The notes below the pieces were generated by a model. It did not search any database. It worked only from the letters and a program-made list of their open reading frames with translations, and was not told where the DNA came from. Shown here piece after piece: positions 25,391 to 36,815 of a stretch of DNA of 64,000 bases (its first letter is position 1; the number at the start of each line of letters is the position of its first letter). The position numbers were made by a program, and so were the translations under genes. This stretch comes from Hydractinia symbiolongicarpus (taxonomy: Eukaryota; Cnidaria; Hydrozoa; Anthoathecata; Hydractiniidae), in contig NC_079880.1 in assembly GCF_029227915.1 (NCBI RefSeq), positions 12,489,501 to 12,553,500 on the forward strand, given 5' to 3'.

Positions 25391-25452
25391 TTAAAGGTAT
25401 TGAGTAATACTTTCCATTCCATAATTCCTTTTATTTTCCTTCAGGAATAAAT
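25391..25452 (-). other. candidate alternative terminal exon of gene D (copy 3, no TM)
   Basis: This is a third copy with the same upstream intron block (25453-25590) and TTTAG acceptor. It is open in phase for about 20 residues to a TAA and has no hydrophobic segment. If used, it would end the protein without an anchor. It may simply be a decayed duplicate. Confidence 0.25.
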
Positions 25453-25979
25453 CTAAAAGAAAATAATATATAATTTGACATGGTTACAACGTTGTTGCGT
25501 TAATCAGTGATATTCGACTAGAAACCCATTTTTTAAGAAAACCTTTGTGGGACAAATGTTATAAGTAATTATTTTTTATTTTATCACTCTTTCAAAAATC
25601 AATAGACGTCGGTAAATCAGAGAGATTAATTGTTGCAATTCATTTGTCTTATGACGCAGTAGCTACAGCTGTGCTAGATACATTTAATTCCATTTGAGAA
25701 AGTTCCGAAGATTTGGAAGCATTCAGTCCCAAATCTGTCTTTCTATCCCAAAGATATAGAGGACTTTGAGTAAATCAGTACAATTACTGTGAAATCACAT
25801 TTACAATTGCCCCTTCCGGTAAAAATTTGATAATTTTGCCAAGAAACTCTCAAGTTGATCTAAGAAAAAAAAAGGTAATGTTAGTTGGTTTTTATAAAAA
25901 ATTTAAAACAATTTAAGAAAGAAAACTAAATAAAATTGTTAGCGGAAAAATACTATAATATATTACATGCAATATTGTA

Positions 25980-26060
25980 CCAACCTCGTCCCCAGGCCCA
26001 TTTTTCTCTTTCTGACAATTTCGGACGGCGAGAAGAAATGACCCTGGGTCACACTGGTCA
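25980..26060. mobile_element. MITE-type terminus with CAACCTCGTCCCCAGG end
   Basis: The start CAACCTCGTCCCCAGGCCC is the same terminal motif as the palindromic MITE at 52444 and resembles the ends at 49826 and 52251. The matching right end, about 26040-26055 (ATGACCCTGGGTC), is poor, so this is a damaged copy or a solo end. Confidence 0.45.
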
Positions 26061-26144
26061 GTTCTGCTATCTGATTGGTTTCTCAAGTTTCCGTTAATTA
26101 TGAAGATAAATTAATTTATGCGTAAAAAATTGAATAATAAGTAG

Positions 26145-26279
26145 ATATACAATAGGTAAACATAGGTTATTGAGATTTATTAACCCGAGGTGATTTATAT
26201 TCAACGACGCGCAGCGGAGTTGAATATAATATCACCGAGGGTTAATAAATCCAATAACCTATGTTTACCTATTGTATAT
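26145..26279. mobile_element. 135-bp near-perfect palindrome (foldback MITE)
   Basis: The left arm (ATATACAATAGGTAAACATA..., 26145-26206) is the near-perfect reverse complement of the right arm (...TATGTTTACCTATTGTATAT, to 26279), with about 10 bases between them. The whole element folds into one long hairpin. It lies in the expanded intron 2 of pseudogene D. Confidence 0.8.
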
Positions 26280-27811
26280 ATGTTTTATTATATACCGAAA
26301 AGAGATTGTTATAATTAATATTACTTATTTTGTTTTGTGTTTGTTTTGTTTTCGTTTCATTTTATAGTGTAGATCGAAACATTTTTTTGTGAAATCGACA
26401 TGTTTTTGAAAACGATAAAAATTAATGAGGCGGAAAGGATAAAATTAAAACATGCGTTTACGAATGTTTTGTCAAAACTATTGTTACGTCACAAGCATTG
26501 AATAATACGGGTGGAATACGATTATTTATTCAATGGCTGTTTTTGCTTACGGGTATATAATAATAACAGAAAAACAATAATGGCGTCTAAGTTTATGTGC
26601 GAAAGGGACGCTGGAATGTTTATGTTCTGCTCGACTGAATTTAATTTTGTAAAAAATAAAATATTTGGCATTGTTAGTATAGCATAACGTGCAAACAAAA
26701 TTAAATAGCTTTTAGTTGTAATTTTAGAGACTGTTAAAGTAAGGTTCTGTTTTTTTGCAGTGCAGTTGAGGAGGTAGCTAAGAGCTAGCTAGAAAGGCTA
26801 GCTATGCTAACTTTTGTGCACAGGGTGTAGTAAAAAAACACAATGTAGGTTTGATTTAGTAGCTATCTAGCTAGCTCAAATACAACACAAGCTTTATACA
26901 GGTATACATAACTAATCCTATTTCTCCCGAACAGACTTTCTTTTACACTCTAGCTAATATTTTTTCTAAAGGAGGCAGAACACATAAACATAAAAATAAA
27001 TAAAAAATAAACATAAACAAAAAAATAAAATCACATCCTGTTGATTTGGTTGAAAAAGATTAAAAAACTGGATTAAGCCAAATAGTTATACACTTAATTA
27101 ATCTGTACGTACCTTCTAATTAGTCTTAATTAATCGGTTACAGATTAAATAACAATCGGTTACAGATTTTAAAAAACAATCGATTGCAGATTAAATAACA
27201 ATTTTCTCTGACTGCATGAAATGTAACATCCTATGTTTTATGACTTTTAATCTCTTAGTAAAGCAACAAACATAAATTTATTAAAAAAAGTCAATTGGTT
27301 TGACCATAGTGGCCATTTAGTTGTAAATGAGTTTCCAGGGACCCGTTTCATGAAAACCGAAACTGCAATATGATAAAAAAGAAGGATGAAAAAGAAAGAT
27401 ATTGAGTTAAAACATGTTAGGAGATGCTTTTAGGCTGGTCTGATGGGATTAGCATAAAAAAATGATTCTGTAATAGCTATACTTTCCGAATTTAGGCATT
27501 TAAAGCAGGGGGATAAGATTTTTTTTAAAGACAATTATAAATTTTGACCTAACAATTGTAAAATTTTTTAGACAATACGATTTTATTTAGGTGTATATAC
27601 GTCAAAACGTATATATCTGATCTGTATCTCACTGACACATAGTTACGTTGATGAGTCAATACTAGTATAATATATAGCTACACCATGCCACTATAATGCC
27701 GGCGTGATAAAGCCTCAACTTAGGTTTATAGAGGTTCACGTCAGCAATAAGTCGCCCGCAGGACAAAAATGAATTAGAAAGACTATCTAAAAAAAATACT
27801 AAAAACTTAAC

Positions 27812-28125
27812 TAGCTATCCTTGTGGTAGAGCCTTCGCTTTCAGTGCGGAAGGTCTTGGGTTCAAACCCCACCGAGTCATGTCAGAGACTATAAAAGTGT
27901 GAATCTATCCTTTCTGCTTAGCGTTCAGCATGAGAATAGGATTGATATCTTGGGCGGTTGTCTAGTTGAGTGATTGCTGTGCTTGCACAACTTTCATAGC
28001 TCAAATGGCTTAAAATGTGCTAGGACTTCCTTCGCAGGACCCTTGTTGATAGCAGTACCAACAGGAACTGAAGAGGCTATCCTTGGTAAATAATTTCAAT
28101 AATGAAATAATAATAGGCATCAGTT
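27812..28125 (+). mobile_element. tRNA-derived SINE
   Basis: The head has an A-box-like TTGTGGTAGAGCC and a consensus B box (GGTTCAAACCC) at normal spacing, about 27826-27877. A ~200-bp unrelated body follows, then an AATAAT-rich tail (about 28090-28120). This is the classical SINE2 layout. It is inserted in intron 2 of pseudogene D. Confidence 0.65.
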
Positions 28126-28379
28126 CAGTAATTCTAATCACAAAACCCTCTGAGAATTCTGTGGCTTGGTAGCTAACTATAGCTAGCTAAAAGTACTTTC
28201 ACTTTTAACTATAATATGAAATAAAGATAGATAAAAATCATAATTAAAAAAGTGTATAGCTAGCTACCTTGGTTTACACAACCTTTGTAGCTACAAAAGT
28301 ACGTCTTGGACCTTTGCTAGGTAAAGCACAGTTTACGGTTTTTATTAATTGCACCACAGGGTTTTTAACTGCTGGGTAA

Positions 28380-28430
28380 CACTTTTACTTGTCGTTTACC
28401 CAGGCGTGCGACGCCGGGTCCCCCGGCTAG
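28380..28430 (+). mobile_element. Helitron-type 3' end
   Basis: The segment GCCGGGTCCCCCGGCTAG forms a GC hairpin immediately before CTAG, followed by T. This is the same end as at 40392-40395 (CCGGGTTTCCCGGCTAG). The upstream TTTACCCAGGCG block is also shared. The matching 5' end was not located. Confidence 0.5.
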
Positions 28431-29372
28431 TGTAAAACTAAATGTCTCCAAAAGCAAAGAATATAAAAAAAGTTTAAAATTAGTTTTCAGAATAATGATT
28501 TGCGATGCCAAAAAATCAAACAGCAACCATGAGAAACTAGTAGTTTTGTAAATTGGATCTCATTTGTAAGGGAGGGTTCTTTATTTTTTCCTTAAAAATT
28601 TTAAAGCCATTATATAAGAAATCATACAAGCTTTTCAAAAATACAAACGTTTATGTATCAAAATAAAGTTTTGCTGAATTAACATAATTTCAAAATATCA
28701 CACTTTTTTATACTCATGTTTTAAAATGATTCTAGTAAACAACTCATTTGAACTTTAAACCGAAGATCTTGCTTAAATTAAACGAAGCGTGGGAGATAAA
28801 AAAAAAAGATTCGTTGTCTGTCATTCTAGCATAATGAAATAAACATTAATAGATTTAAATTATAAAAGACATGGGAAGCACAGATACAGCACAAGTATAA
28901 CATACCTTTATATTCACGTATTTGGATGTGTAACTGTATTTGTCTAACTGCACATCCATATAAAGATAACCAAGGGATGATCTAGGAATTGAAATTACTT
29001 TCGAACTGTCACACTCATTCTCGTAATTTAATCCAATCTCTTCAATAGTCAATTTAACTTTAATTTTTGATGGATTACAATGTAACAATGTAAGCAATGT
29101 TTGCAGTTTTTCCATCAATTAAGCTTGAGTCTTCCCAATAGTTTAGTCCACAGTAACCCAAAGTTTCTAAAAAACAAAAAATATTGTTTATTTCCTTCTC
29201 TATGTTTATATTTGTTGTGTACTTGTATCATATATACCTTTAACAATGACAAGTAATAAGAAAAATTCACAACATAATCTTAACAAGTTCGCCATCTTGA
29301 CTTCTTGAATATCTGATAAATATTAAAGTTTCGTCGTTTTTTCTGCAGCGTCCTGTTATCGTGTTCTCAGTG

Positions 29373-29561
29373 TCTCTTTAATAAAAGCCGTATTCCGTCT
29401 GTCTGTCTGTGTGTCCGCGAAAGCCGTGTCCCGTAACGGAAACACGAAATTTTTAAAATGCGCACTAACACCAAAGGCGATATATTTCTGTCCACTTTGT
29501 TGCAACGGGTTAATTTAAAGGACGGGCGTCCCCGTGGATTTTTCCACGGGCTAACGACTAG
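29373..29561 (+). mobile_element. 189-bp Helitron-like element in the promoter of pseudogene D
   Basis: It starts TCTCTTTAATAAAAGCCG and ends with the hairpin GTGGATTTTTCCAC, 11 bases, then CTAG followed by T. These are Helitron end rules (5' TC, 3' hairpin, CTRR). Removing it brings the CCAAT box of D from 293 to about 104 bases before the ATG, matching the 89-101 seen in A, B, C and E, so it is an insertion into a family promoter. It encodes no Rep/helicase. Confidence 0.75.
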
Positions 29562-29587
29562 TATAATAATAATAGACATCTGAGGTG

Positions 29588-29592
29588 ATTGG
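29588..29592 (-). promoter_or_regulatory. CCAAT box of pseudogene D, displaced by a Helitron
   Basis: A CCAAT motif on the minus strand is aligned with those of the paralogues but is separated from the coding start by the 189-bp insert. Confidence 0.4.
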
Positions 29593-29599
29593 ACATTGA

Positions 29600-31580
29600 A
29601 TCAGTCAATAAAAGAGCTTTTTAAAAAAAATTGATTACTACCTTAAAAGCCTTAGAACATAATGCAATTTAATCTTGCGAATATGCTTAAGATCAACTTT
29701 ATACCCAGGTATTGCATTCTCATAACACAGTTCAATTAAACAAGTTATGGAAACAAAGAAATACCAATAATCCTAACTTAAATGCAGCTTTTAATAAATA
29801 CATTAACTTAAGATGACAGCAAAGTGGATCATTAGAATACACGTAACTTCTTGTCTAGGTTTTGTTTATCTACTGATTAAAACCTGTATAACAGGAAAGT
29901 TACACAAATTCATATTAGACCGATACGACCGATTTAAATGACTATTTGTTTAACTTTTGTGCTATGTATCCTTACCTTGCCGTCTTTAAGTCGTACTAAA
30001 TATGAAGAATAAAGTGACTATGAGCGAAAATTAAGTTTACAGTCATTTCTTTTGAGACATGTGCTTAGGGTCGAAAATCGCGAGGATGGAAAAATAAAAC
30101 TATTAATGTTATTTATAAAAACACAACAAAACTTTTTTCTTTTCTTATTTATTAGGGTTTTTTTGAAAGAGTAACAAACACTTAATACCGTGATAAAAGA
30201 GATGTTGGTGTTTATTTTCTAGTTTTATTTATAAAGTTTTTATTTTTGACTTCAGGAATTTATTTCTTAAGTTTAATTGTAGCGCATTTTATTAGTTTTA
30301 GTCTTTTTCCACAGAATTTGCAGCCTCGAAAATGTCTCATTCAGTTTTTGTAACAAGTTTTTGATATTTCGTTTCACTGTTCATGTGGCTTTTTTGCGTG
30401 GGTTCATTTGTCATCATCGATAGTGCGGAAGTAGGGGTCCAATATTGGCACCATATTACTTTAATCGCAAAATATGAGTTTGAACAATGTCCCTAATGAG
30501 ACTCCATAGTTCTGTGCAACTGTCTTTGCAGAAAAAGTACGTAAATTTTTATATACTTCCCAAAATGCATTTCCTTTAAAGTTTCTAATTTTATTATACA
30601 AAATTTATATGACGGGTATTTAACTTTTTATTGTTGCATTTAAAACGTGAAACTGTTTCATTCCTGCTTTTTGATTGAATTTATCTACTTATAATAATAA
30701 TAAAAGGTAAATTAATTATATTTACGAACTTTTTAACTTAGCTTGTCAATTTTTTTAAAACATTGCAGTCATTTCTCAGAGCGTCTATTATTTGTACTTT
30801 TTCTACAGATCTACAATTGTAGTCTAGCAAAATAATACTCTAATTTCAACAAATCTGTGCCAGTCAAAGTGGATGTGCAATTCCTTGTTAGGATCTGTTC
30901 ATATGGGAAATTTTTCTTCGAGAACTGTGTAAAAGTTTCAGTATGATATCAAGTCGAAATCTCGTGTAAACTATAGTACGACAGCCGGAATCTAAAATTC
31001 CAGCAAGACGAAAATTTTCCCCATCAATTGCTACAAGAATAAAAGTAAAAGGGAACTACCACAAAACGTTTTAATGCATCAACAGATCAATTCTAGGGTT
31101 ATGAGTTTAACTTCTTTGCGTTATATAGAATATAGTATATTTGTTACGTTCCCTTAAATACTCACATAATTTTTATTGTATATATAACATTTTAGTATTT
31201 TTTTCTTAGCTTTAAAGTAAGTAAGTAAATAACGAGAAGTTTTAACATCCTTAGGAATCCCATCCTAACGGTTGGCTCTCCCTCCCCTCTGACTGTAACC
31301 ATGCTGCATTACCGTCAAAGATACCTATAGCATTGCTCTAACTTGCTTGCCTGCCACTTAAGCCGGTTAGTAGTTAGCACCAAATGGGGTAAAAACACTG
31401 CATTTAAAGTGTGCCGGAGTGGGGAGAAGTAAAAAAATGGCTATTACCAAACGGTAAAAGATCGTATTTTCCCTCAAAAGTAGTTTTTACTGGTTAATTA
31501 CAAATACTGTGCGTACGAAATATTACTATCAAGTTCATATAAAAAAAAAACGTTTTTGTAAAGTCTACACTGAGCCCTAA
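29600..31580. other. spacer between D and E, no gene recognised
   Basis: About 29600-29950 is upstream flank homologous to that of E (33530-33970). The rest is AT-rich with no supported exon. Confidence 0.45.
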
Positions 31581-31846
31581 CTGCAATTTGATTCAAATAT
31601 AACGAACGTATCTTCCTCTATTTATACCGAGTGTCCAATTGGTATACTTTTACAATATAAATCATGACTGCGAGCCTAGGGGTAGAATTTCTTTGTACAA
31701 AAACAAAGATTTCTGATACGTTTCTTTAATGATTAATAAAAAATTCATGCACAAAAAATAAAACAAATTATTCATAAAAATAAGCACGTCTGCCTATAAC
31801 TACATTTACAGACCTTAAATATGCATGATTTTGTTGACTGTTCTCT

Positions 31847-33527
31847 TTAAAAATTGGAAAAAACAATGTCAGGATTTGCATTTCTTGTCGTTGGCAATGT
31901 GAATGGCACCACGTGCATTGTGTTTTCCATGGCATTTGAAGAAAAACGGAATCTCCTCCTGACTGGTGGGGTTATCAGTGTATTTGAATCTTCTCTGTGT
32001 TGAAAAAAAACACGATAAAAAGCGCAAAAGAGAAGAGCTGTAAACAATACCCCAAATGCAACTCCCAAAACAAGCATTGTGAGCATTTTTTCTTCCAAGT
32101 TTTTGTACTTTCTGTTGGGTTTTATAAGTACCGCCGCGTATCTAAAAGAAAACAATCTATAGTTTCACATAGTTACGTTGTTGTTGCGTTAAACATTAAA
32201 GTTCTACTAGAAAGACATATTTAAAAAAAATCTTTGTGGGCTAAGACTTCTTATTAATCATTTTTTATCATTCCAATCTTAGAATTGACGATGGTAAAAG
32301 TTGTGAGAATGCTAAAAACATCAGTTATTTTTAAACACACAATAAACTCACTCTGGATGAGCATTTGCTGCAAAAAAAACACTCAAAGAGCTTGACATCT
32401 ACACGATAACTCTATTTTCTTTATTGAAACCATGCTACAAAGGTTTAGCACGTAACTAATCCAATTTTTTCGGAATTTACCAAACTTTTTCTGGCGATTT
32501 GTCAATAACCCTAATTCGGCTCTCAAAACTTGCAACAAAATGTAAAGATTTGTTGAGATTTGAATTAATTGGATGTTAAGCAGATTCAGCCTTGCCGTTG
32601 TTCATTTTATTTTTATTGTTCATCAATTTTCAGGTTTATTATTTTTCTTTTAAAATTGTTCTTATAGAGAAATGAAGTTTATGTAAGTCAAGTTATCTAT
32701 GATCTACAGGTACAATAATAATCAGAAATTGAATTTTAAATTCTTAGAATTTTCAATGATTTTATTCCCCCATATTACTCAGTCCTCTTCAATGTTTGGT
32801 ACTTTTTCAGATCATTGCTAATGACGGAAATCTTTAAGCCACAGGGCTTCTTGTTGTGATTACTATCTCTTTTATGATGTTCTAGCTACCGCTACTCCAA
32901 TTTTAATTTCTTACGTTTGCAACTGCCACCTTCTGTAAAAACTAGTTATTTTCGCACTTTAAGTCGATCTAAAAATAAAAAAAATGTATGTCGGTTTTTC
33001 CCCAAAATTGCAATAATTCAATTAAAGAAAGTGTTTGGAGAAGAAATATTTATTTTTTGCTGGAAAATAATTTTGTTAGACTTTATGAATTTTGTGTTAT
33101 AACAGTGAAATCAAGCAATGCTTATGTTATATAAAGCTGGGAGGATGTAAAAATATAATTTGTTTTCCTTCCTTGCATAAAGCCATAAACATTTTTAAGA
33201 TTCAAATTTAAAAAGACATGAGAAGCGCAGATACAGCACGAGTATAACATACCTTTATATTCACGTATTTGGATGTGTAACTGTATTTAGTTAACTGCAC
33301 ATCCATGTACAGATCAACAAGGGATGATCTGGGAATTGAAATTTCTGTGGTAGAGTCTACTTTTTCTCGTAATTTCTTTCCAATGATCTAAAAATGGTTT
33401 TAAAACTAAACATATACTCCTAATTTTCCACCTATATTTCTACTTGTTGTTTCTTCGCAATAAATATACCTTTAGCAATGGCAAGAAATCACAAAACTTC
33501 ACAACAAAATCTCAACACATTCGCTAT
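31847..33527 (-). pseudogene. membrane-protein family member E, dead copy
   Basis: Exon 1 (33470-33527) keeps the signal-peptide sequence, but the ATG has become ATA and a TGA interrupts it. Exon 2 is reduced to its last ~136 bp (33253-33388): the part encoding the first two or three cysteines is missing, while the block matching D (ISIPRSSLG region) remains. An exon-3 relic at about 32923-32976 contains a TAG. The terminal exon (31847-32141) is still open, with a TM segment (MLTMLVLGVAFGVLFTALLF) and a basic tail, but in a frame that does not join. The 3' flank and intron 3 are shared with D, so D and E arose by duplication. It is the most decayed of the five. Confidence 0.75.
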
Positions 33528-33626
33528 CTAAACTTCTTAAAGGGTTGATAAAAATTAAATTTCGTCATGTTTACTGCACCGTGCAGGTATTGTTTTCTCA
33601 AAATGAAACAATGGACGTCTACTCTG

Positions 33627-33631
33627 ATTGG
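33627..33631 (-). promoter_or_regulatory. CCAAT box of pseudogene E
   Basis: A CCAAT motif on the minus strand lies 100 bases before the lost start codon, with the ATATCAGTTAATTAAA block just upstream, as in gene A. Confidence 0.4.
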
Positions 33632-34439
33632 TCTGATACAATATCAGTTAATTAAAATAGCTTTCAAAAATGCAATTGCTGACTACCTTAATAAAGCTTT
33701 CACATTGTACAATTCAATCGTGTAAAACATAATAACATTGCGATAGTCTATTAAAAACGTTTTGCATTTTTGTCTATATAAACGAGTTGAAGAAACAAAG
33801 AATTACCATTAATCCTCATTTGAATGCAGCCTTTAATAAAAACATTAAGTTAAAATCACAACAAAGTTAATTACTAATTTGAATGCAACTTCTTGCCCAG
33901 GTTTTACTTTACGTACTGTTTAAAACCTGCATAATATGAAACTTCACGAACTCATGTCACATAGACGGATATAGGTAATTTTATCAAGTTTTTTTATTTT
34001 TCTTTTAAAATTGATAGAGGAATAAGGTTTATGTAAGTTAAGTGAGCTATATTCAATGATTTTATTCCCCCATATTACTCAGTTCTTTTCAAAGTTAGGT
34101 AATTTTATCAAGTTGGACTACGTAATCACCTTTGAAATAACAATTTCGCTTAATTCTAAATGCTCTCTCTAGAATTAGAATTAATTTTTAAACATTCACA
34201 GGAATTATTCGGGATGTAGCCTATACTTTACTTCCGCTGATTTTGCAGGAATGTATTTTTTTAAGACATTCAAGCATGTAAAATGCTTCATCGATATGAG
34301 AGCGGTCCTCTAAATTCCTGACACACTGAAATATGCCTGTCCCAAAAATCCCGATTCGAATATGCAACACGGTTTACTTGCACTAAAGCATCCAACGTGG
34401 CACTCAACTTCGGGTCAACCATCTAGCCTAATATACCAA

Positions 34440-34640
34440 TGCTCCAGTTCCGATTGTCCGTAACAGGCAAAGCGGATATGTTGTTTTCTTTTGATGTGAA
34501 AATTATATTTTGTTTGTCAAGTATTTCGACCTTACGCTGCGACATCTGTGCATTACCTTTCAGGCTAAATAACTGGGAAACGAAGGGAAATAAATCCCAT
34601 TAAGTAGATAGCGACTGGAGACCAGCTCTGATCACAATTG
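34440..34640 (+). mobile_element. Helitron-like fragment
   Basis: The stretch ATTGTCCGTAACAGGCAAAGCGGATATG and the later TAAATAACTGGGAAACGA match the inner 5' part of the elements at 57787 and 58517 in order. The ends are missing. Confidence 0.45.
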
Positions 34641-34649
34641 GGAAAATTT

Positions 34650-36800
34650 CACAAAACTGCACTGACTCACGCGATTTATAAGTAATGATTTGATGACGTA
34701 ATTATCAATCGGTTAACACTCTGATATATTATTAGTGGTTCGTCGAATGCGCGTGACCCTATAGGATATTTTGAGCAGTACTTCATAACCTGCCCAATAG
34801 CAGCAAATGGGTAAATATACAATGAAAAACAATTTTTTTCGATAGAACAGGACATTGCTGACGTCATAAAATTTTTTATCTGATTGATTTCTTAATTGTT
34901 CTTCATGTTAAGTTGATTTTCTTTCGGATCATTTAAGTAGTTTCTATATCAGTAATACCTATATTTTGTCTATTTAAAGTGGGTCAAAATAGCTGTTTTA
35001 ATATAAAAAATTAGAGATATGAGTAGCGATTATAACTATTATCTTCTACCTAGGATGCTGAGACGTTTCCATGTGAAGAACGTTGCACAATTGATAAATG
35101 TATTTCTTGTAACAACAAGGATATCGAAATAACCGTTTAAAAGCTAGAACCAGATAGGCATAAATTTAAATCTTCGTGGCGCGTGGCATCGTGGTTAGGG
35201 AGTTCGTTTCGTAATCACAAAGTGCTTGTTTCGCTCCACAGCGCAGGCATGTTTAGCAAGTGTCTTCATCACAGCTACAGGTCAACCCAATGCAATGTAA
35301 AAGATATTGGGTAGACAATGCGGATGTATACATAATGTATACATTCAGAACACAGGACCCACATTGATAACACTGTTTCCAACATTAAAGTGGGTATATC
35401 CTGTATAAATTGTTAATCAATAATCATTGCGATGATCGTTCAAAACCGGTTCGTGCAAGGCATTCCAATTTTTCAATAATTCATCTTCAGCATAGACTCC
35501 CATCACTACAGTTAGGACCAACACCAGGCCTTAGCCTAGACTCTATCAGCTACTGAATACATTTTGACTCTTTATTTATCATTCAAGTTTTTATTAGTTG
35601 GTTGATGACACAGAGCGTTCATAGCTAAGTAGCAAAATCACAAGTTGAGTAAATAATTTATACATGGAATCAATGGGATGCTGCAGATTTTCATGCGCTT
35701 TGTAATATACCAAGCGAGCGTTGTGCAAAATGTCAGGAAATCAGTTGTATTGACTGCAAATTAAAAAGTGATCCCGCAGTGATTCTACCCCTTACTTTCC
35801 CCATAGATCCCATTATACTTATTATTATGTGGTTGCAAGGATAGTATTGGTGATTCTCATCAACGACCTTTTTTACGCAATTTTTTTTTAGAAAAACTAC
35901 CTTGGGTGGGTCGTATTTAAGAAGAACTACTTTGTTCATCACTAAGATACTGCCAAGCAGTGAGCGGGATTCGATCTGCGGTCGTAGTTCTATGAGCAAT
36001 TCTAATGAATTTCCTGATTAAAAGGATTTCATAATAATTTTTAAGCAGTATTTTCAAGAAATAGCTGAAAGCTCTCAGAGGTAAGGGGCCTAAAAAATTT
36101 CCCATGCAGATGTTTAATAGATAAATATAAGGGCCAGTAAGTATTATAGCCATGCGTCATTACCCTAACGCCAAGAGCAGCTGTAAATCAATCTTTAGTA
36201 TTTGTGAGATGACCCTGTTATTAAATTAAAAATATATTGTTGCAGTGATGACATTGACATGCGAAATAGTTTATGCAGCCCTGCATCTTGTTTACACTGT
36301 GAATGGAAGTGGAATGGATTTGCTTTTATATGTTTCGAAAAAGTTAAAAGGAAAAGAATTCGTTAAGGAAATGCTATGCAATAAAAGCTTGTGTTGGCCG
36401 AAAATTTTAATATTTCCTCGGCGTAAGCATTAATAGTACACAAGCGGGGAAGCAGTTAGCTTGTAACATTCTTTCAGAAATTCAAAGACCTAAACCGTGT
36501 TGTTATATTAAATAAAGTCTGTTTTAGGATCGGCAGCTAAGTCGATGAAGCGATCGACTCACAGCAAACTATTAGGCGTTGTCTAGTCGTTCAATGATGT
36601 CAGAGATTTCTGTGACGCAAATGCAAGCGTAAAACATTACATCAGATTTTATGACCCTAAAGCCATTCAATTAACACATTATATTTCTCGTACCTAGTGC
36701 AGCTAACCACATATATGCAAAATAACAAATATATGTCTCTAATGAACTTATAGGAATCAAGAAAAAGGTTTGTGCATATAAAGAAACTCGATACTGAAAA
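34650..36800. other. spacer before gene B, no gene recognised
   Basis: Apart from the SINE-like piece, no supported exon was found. The open frames at 35733-35999, 35917-36153 and 36245-36433 overlap repeats or lack splice context. Confidence 0.4.
35177..35400 (+). mobile_element. degenerate tRNA-derived SINE
   Basis: The A-box-like GCATCGTGGTTAGGGAG is followed about 30 bases later by a B-box-like TTGTTTCGCTCCAC and a ~150-bp body. A second B-box-like site (GATCGAATCCC on the minus strand, about 35966) may mark another decayed copy. Confidence 0.4.
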
Positions 36801-36815
36801 TAGCCACCAGACTTG

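Larger units (their letters stand above)
24526..25600. repeat. triplicated intron-3 block of the membrane-protein family
   Basis: A ~130-bp block (AAAAGAAAATAATCTATA..., GTTRCGTTGTTGCGTTAATYAGT..., AAGACATCTTT...) occurs at about 24526-24655, 24930-25075 and 25450-25585, and again in E at 32142-32280. A second block (AAAATCGCRTTTTGGG...GGCATAACCGGAA) occurs at 24690-24745 and 25290-25345. The arrangement shows tandem duplication of terminal exon plus intron 3. Confidence 0.75.
24299..29295 (-). pseudogene. membrane-protein family member D, one frameshift
   Basis: Four exons can be read on the minus strand: 29238-29295 (signal peptide MANLLRLCCEFFLLLVIV), 28906-29166 (ectodomain), 25799-25859 (Cys exon, INLRVSWQNYQ...GNC) and 24299-24525 (TM VALIILAAVFALALKICLCY, then a basic tail ending in a stop). 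Splice phases match the intact members. Exon 2 has a net 2-base deletion near 29085, relative to genes B and C, in the stretch before the NPSKIKVKLTIEEIG block. In consequence the first part of exon 2 reads into a TAA. The second ectodomain Cys is also replaced (GYCGLNYWED). Everything else stays open, so the loss is probably recent. Intron 2 is enlarged to about 3 kb by repeats. The promoter carries a Helitron-like insert. Confidence 0.75.

Noticed and set aside
27826-27890. Functional tRNA gene
   Set aside because: A and B boxes are good, but the acceptor stem does not pair and a SINE body follows directly.
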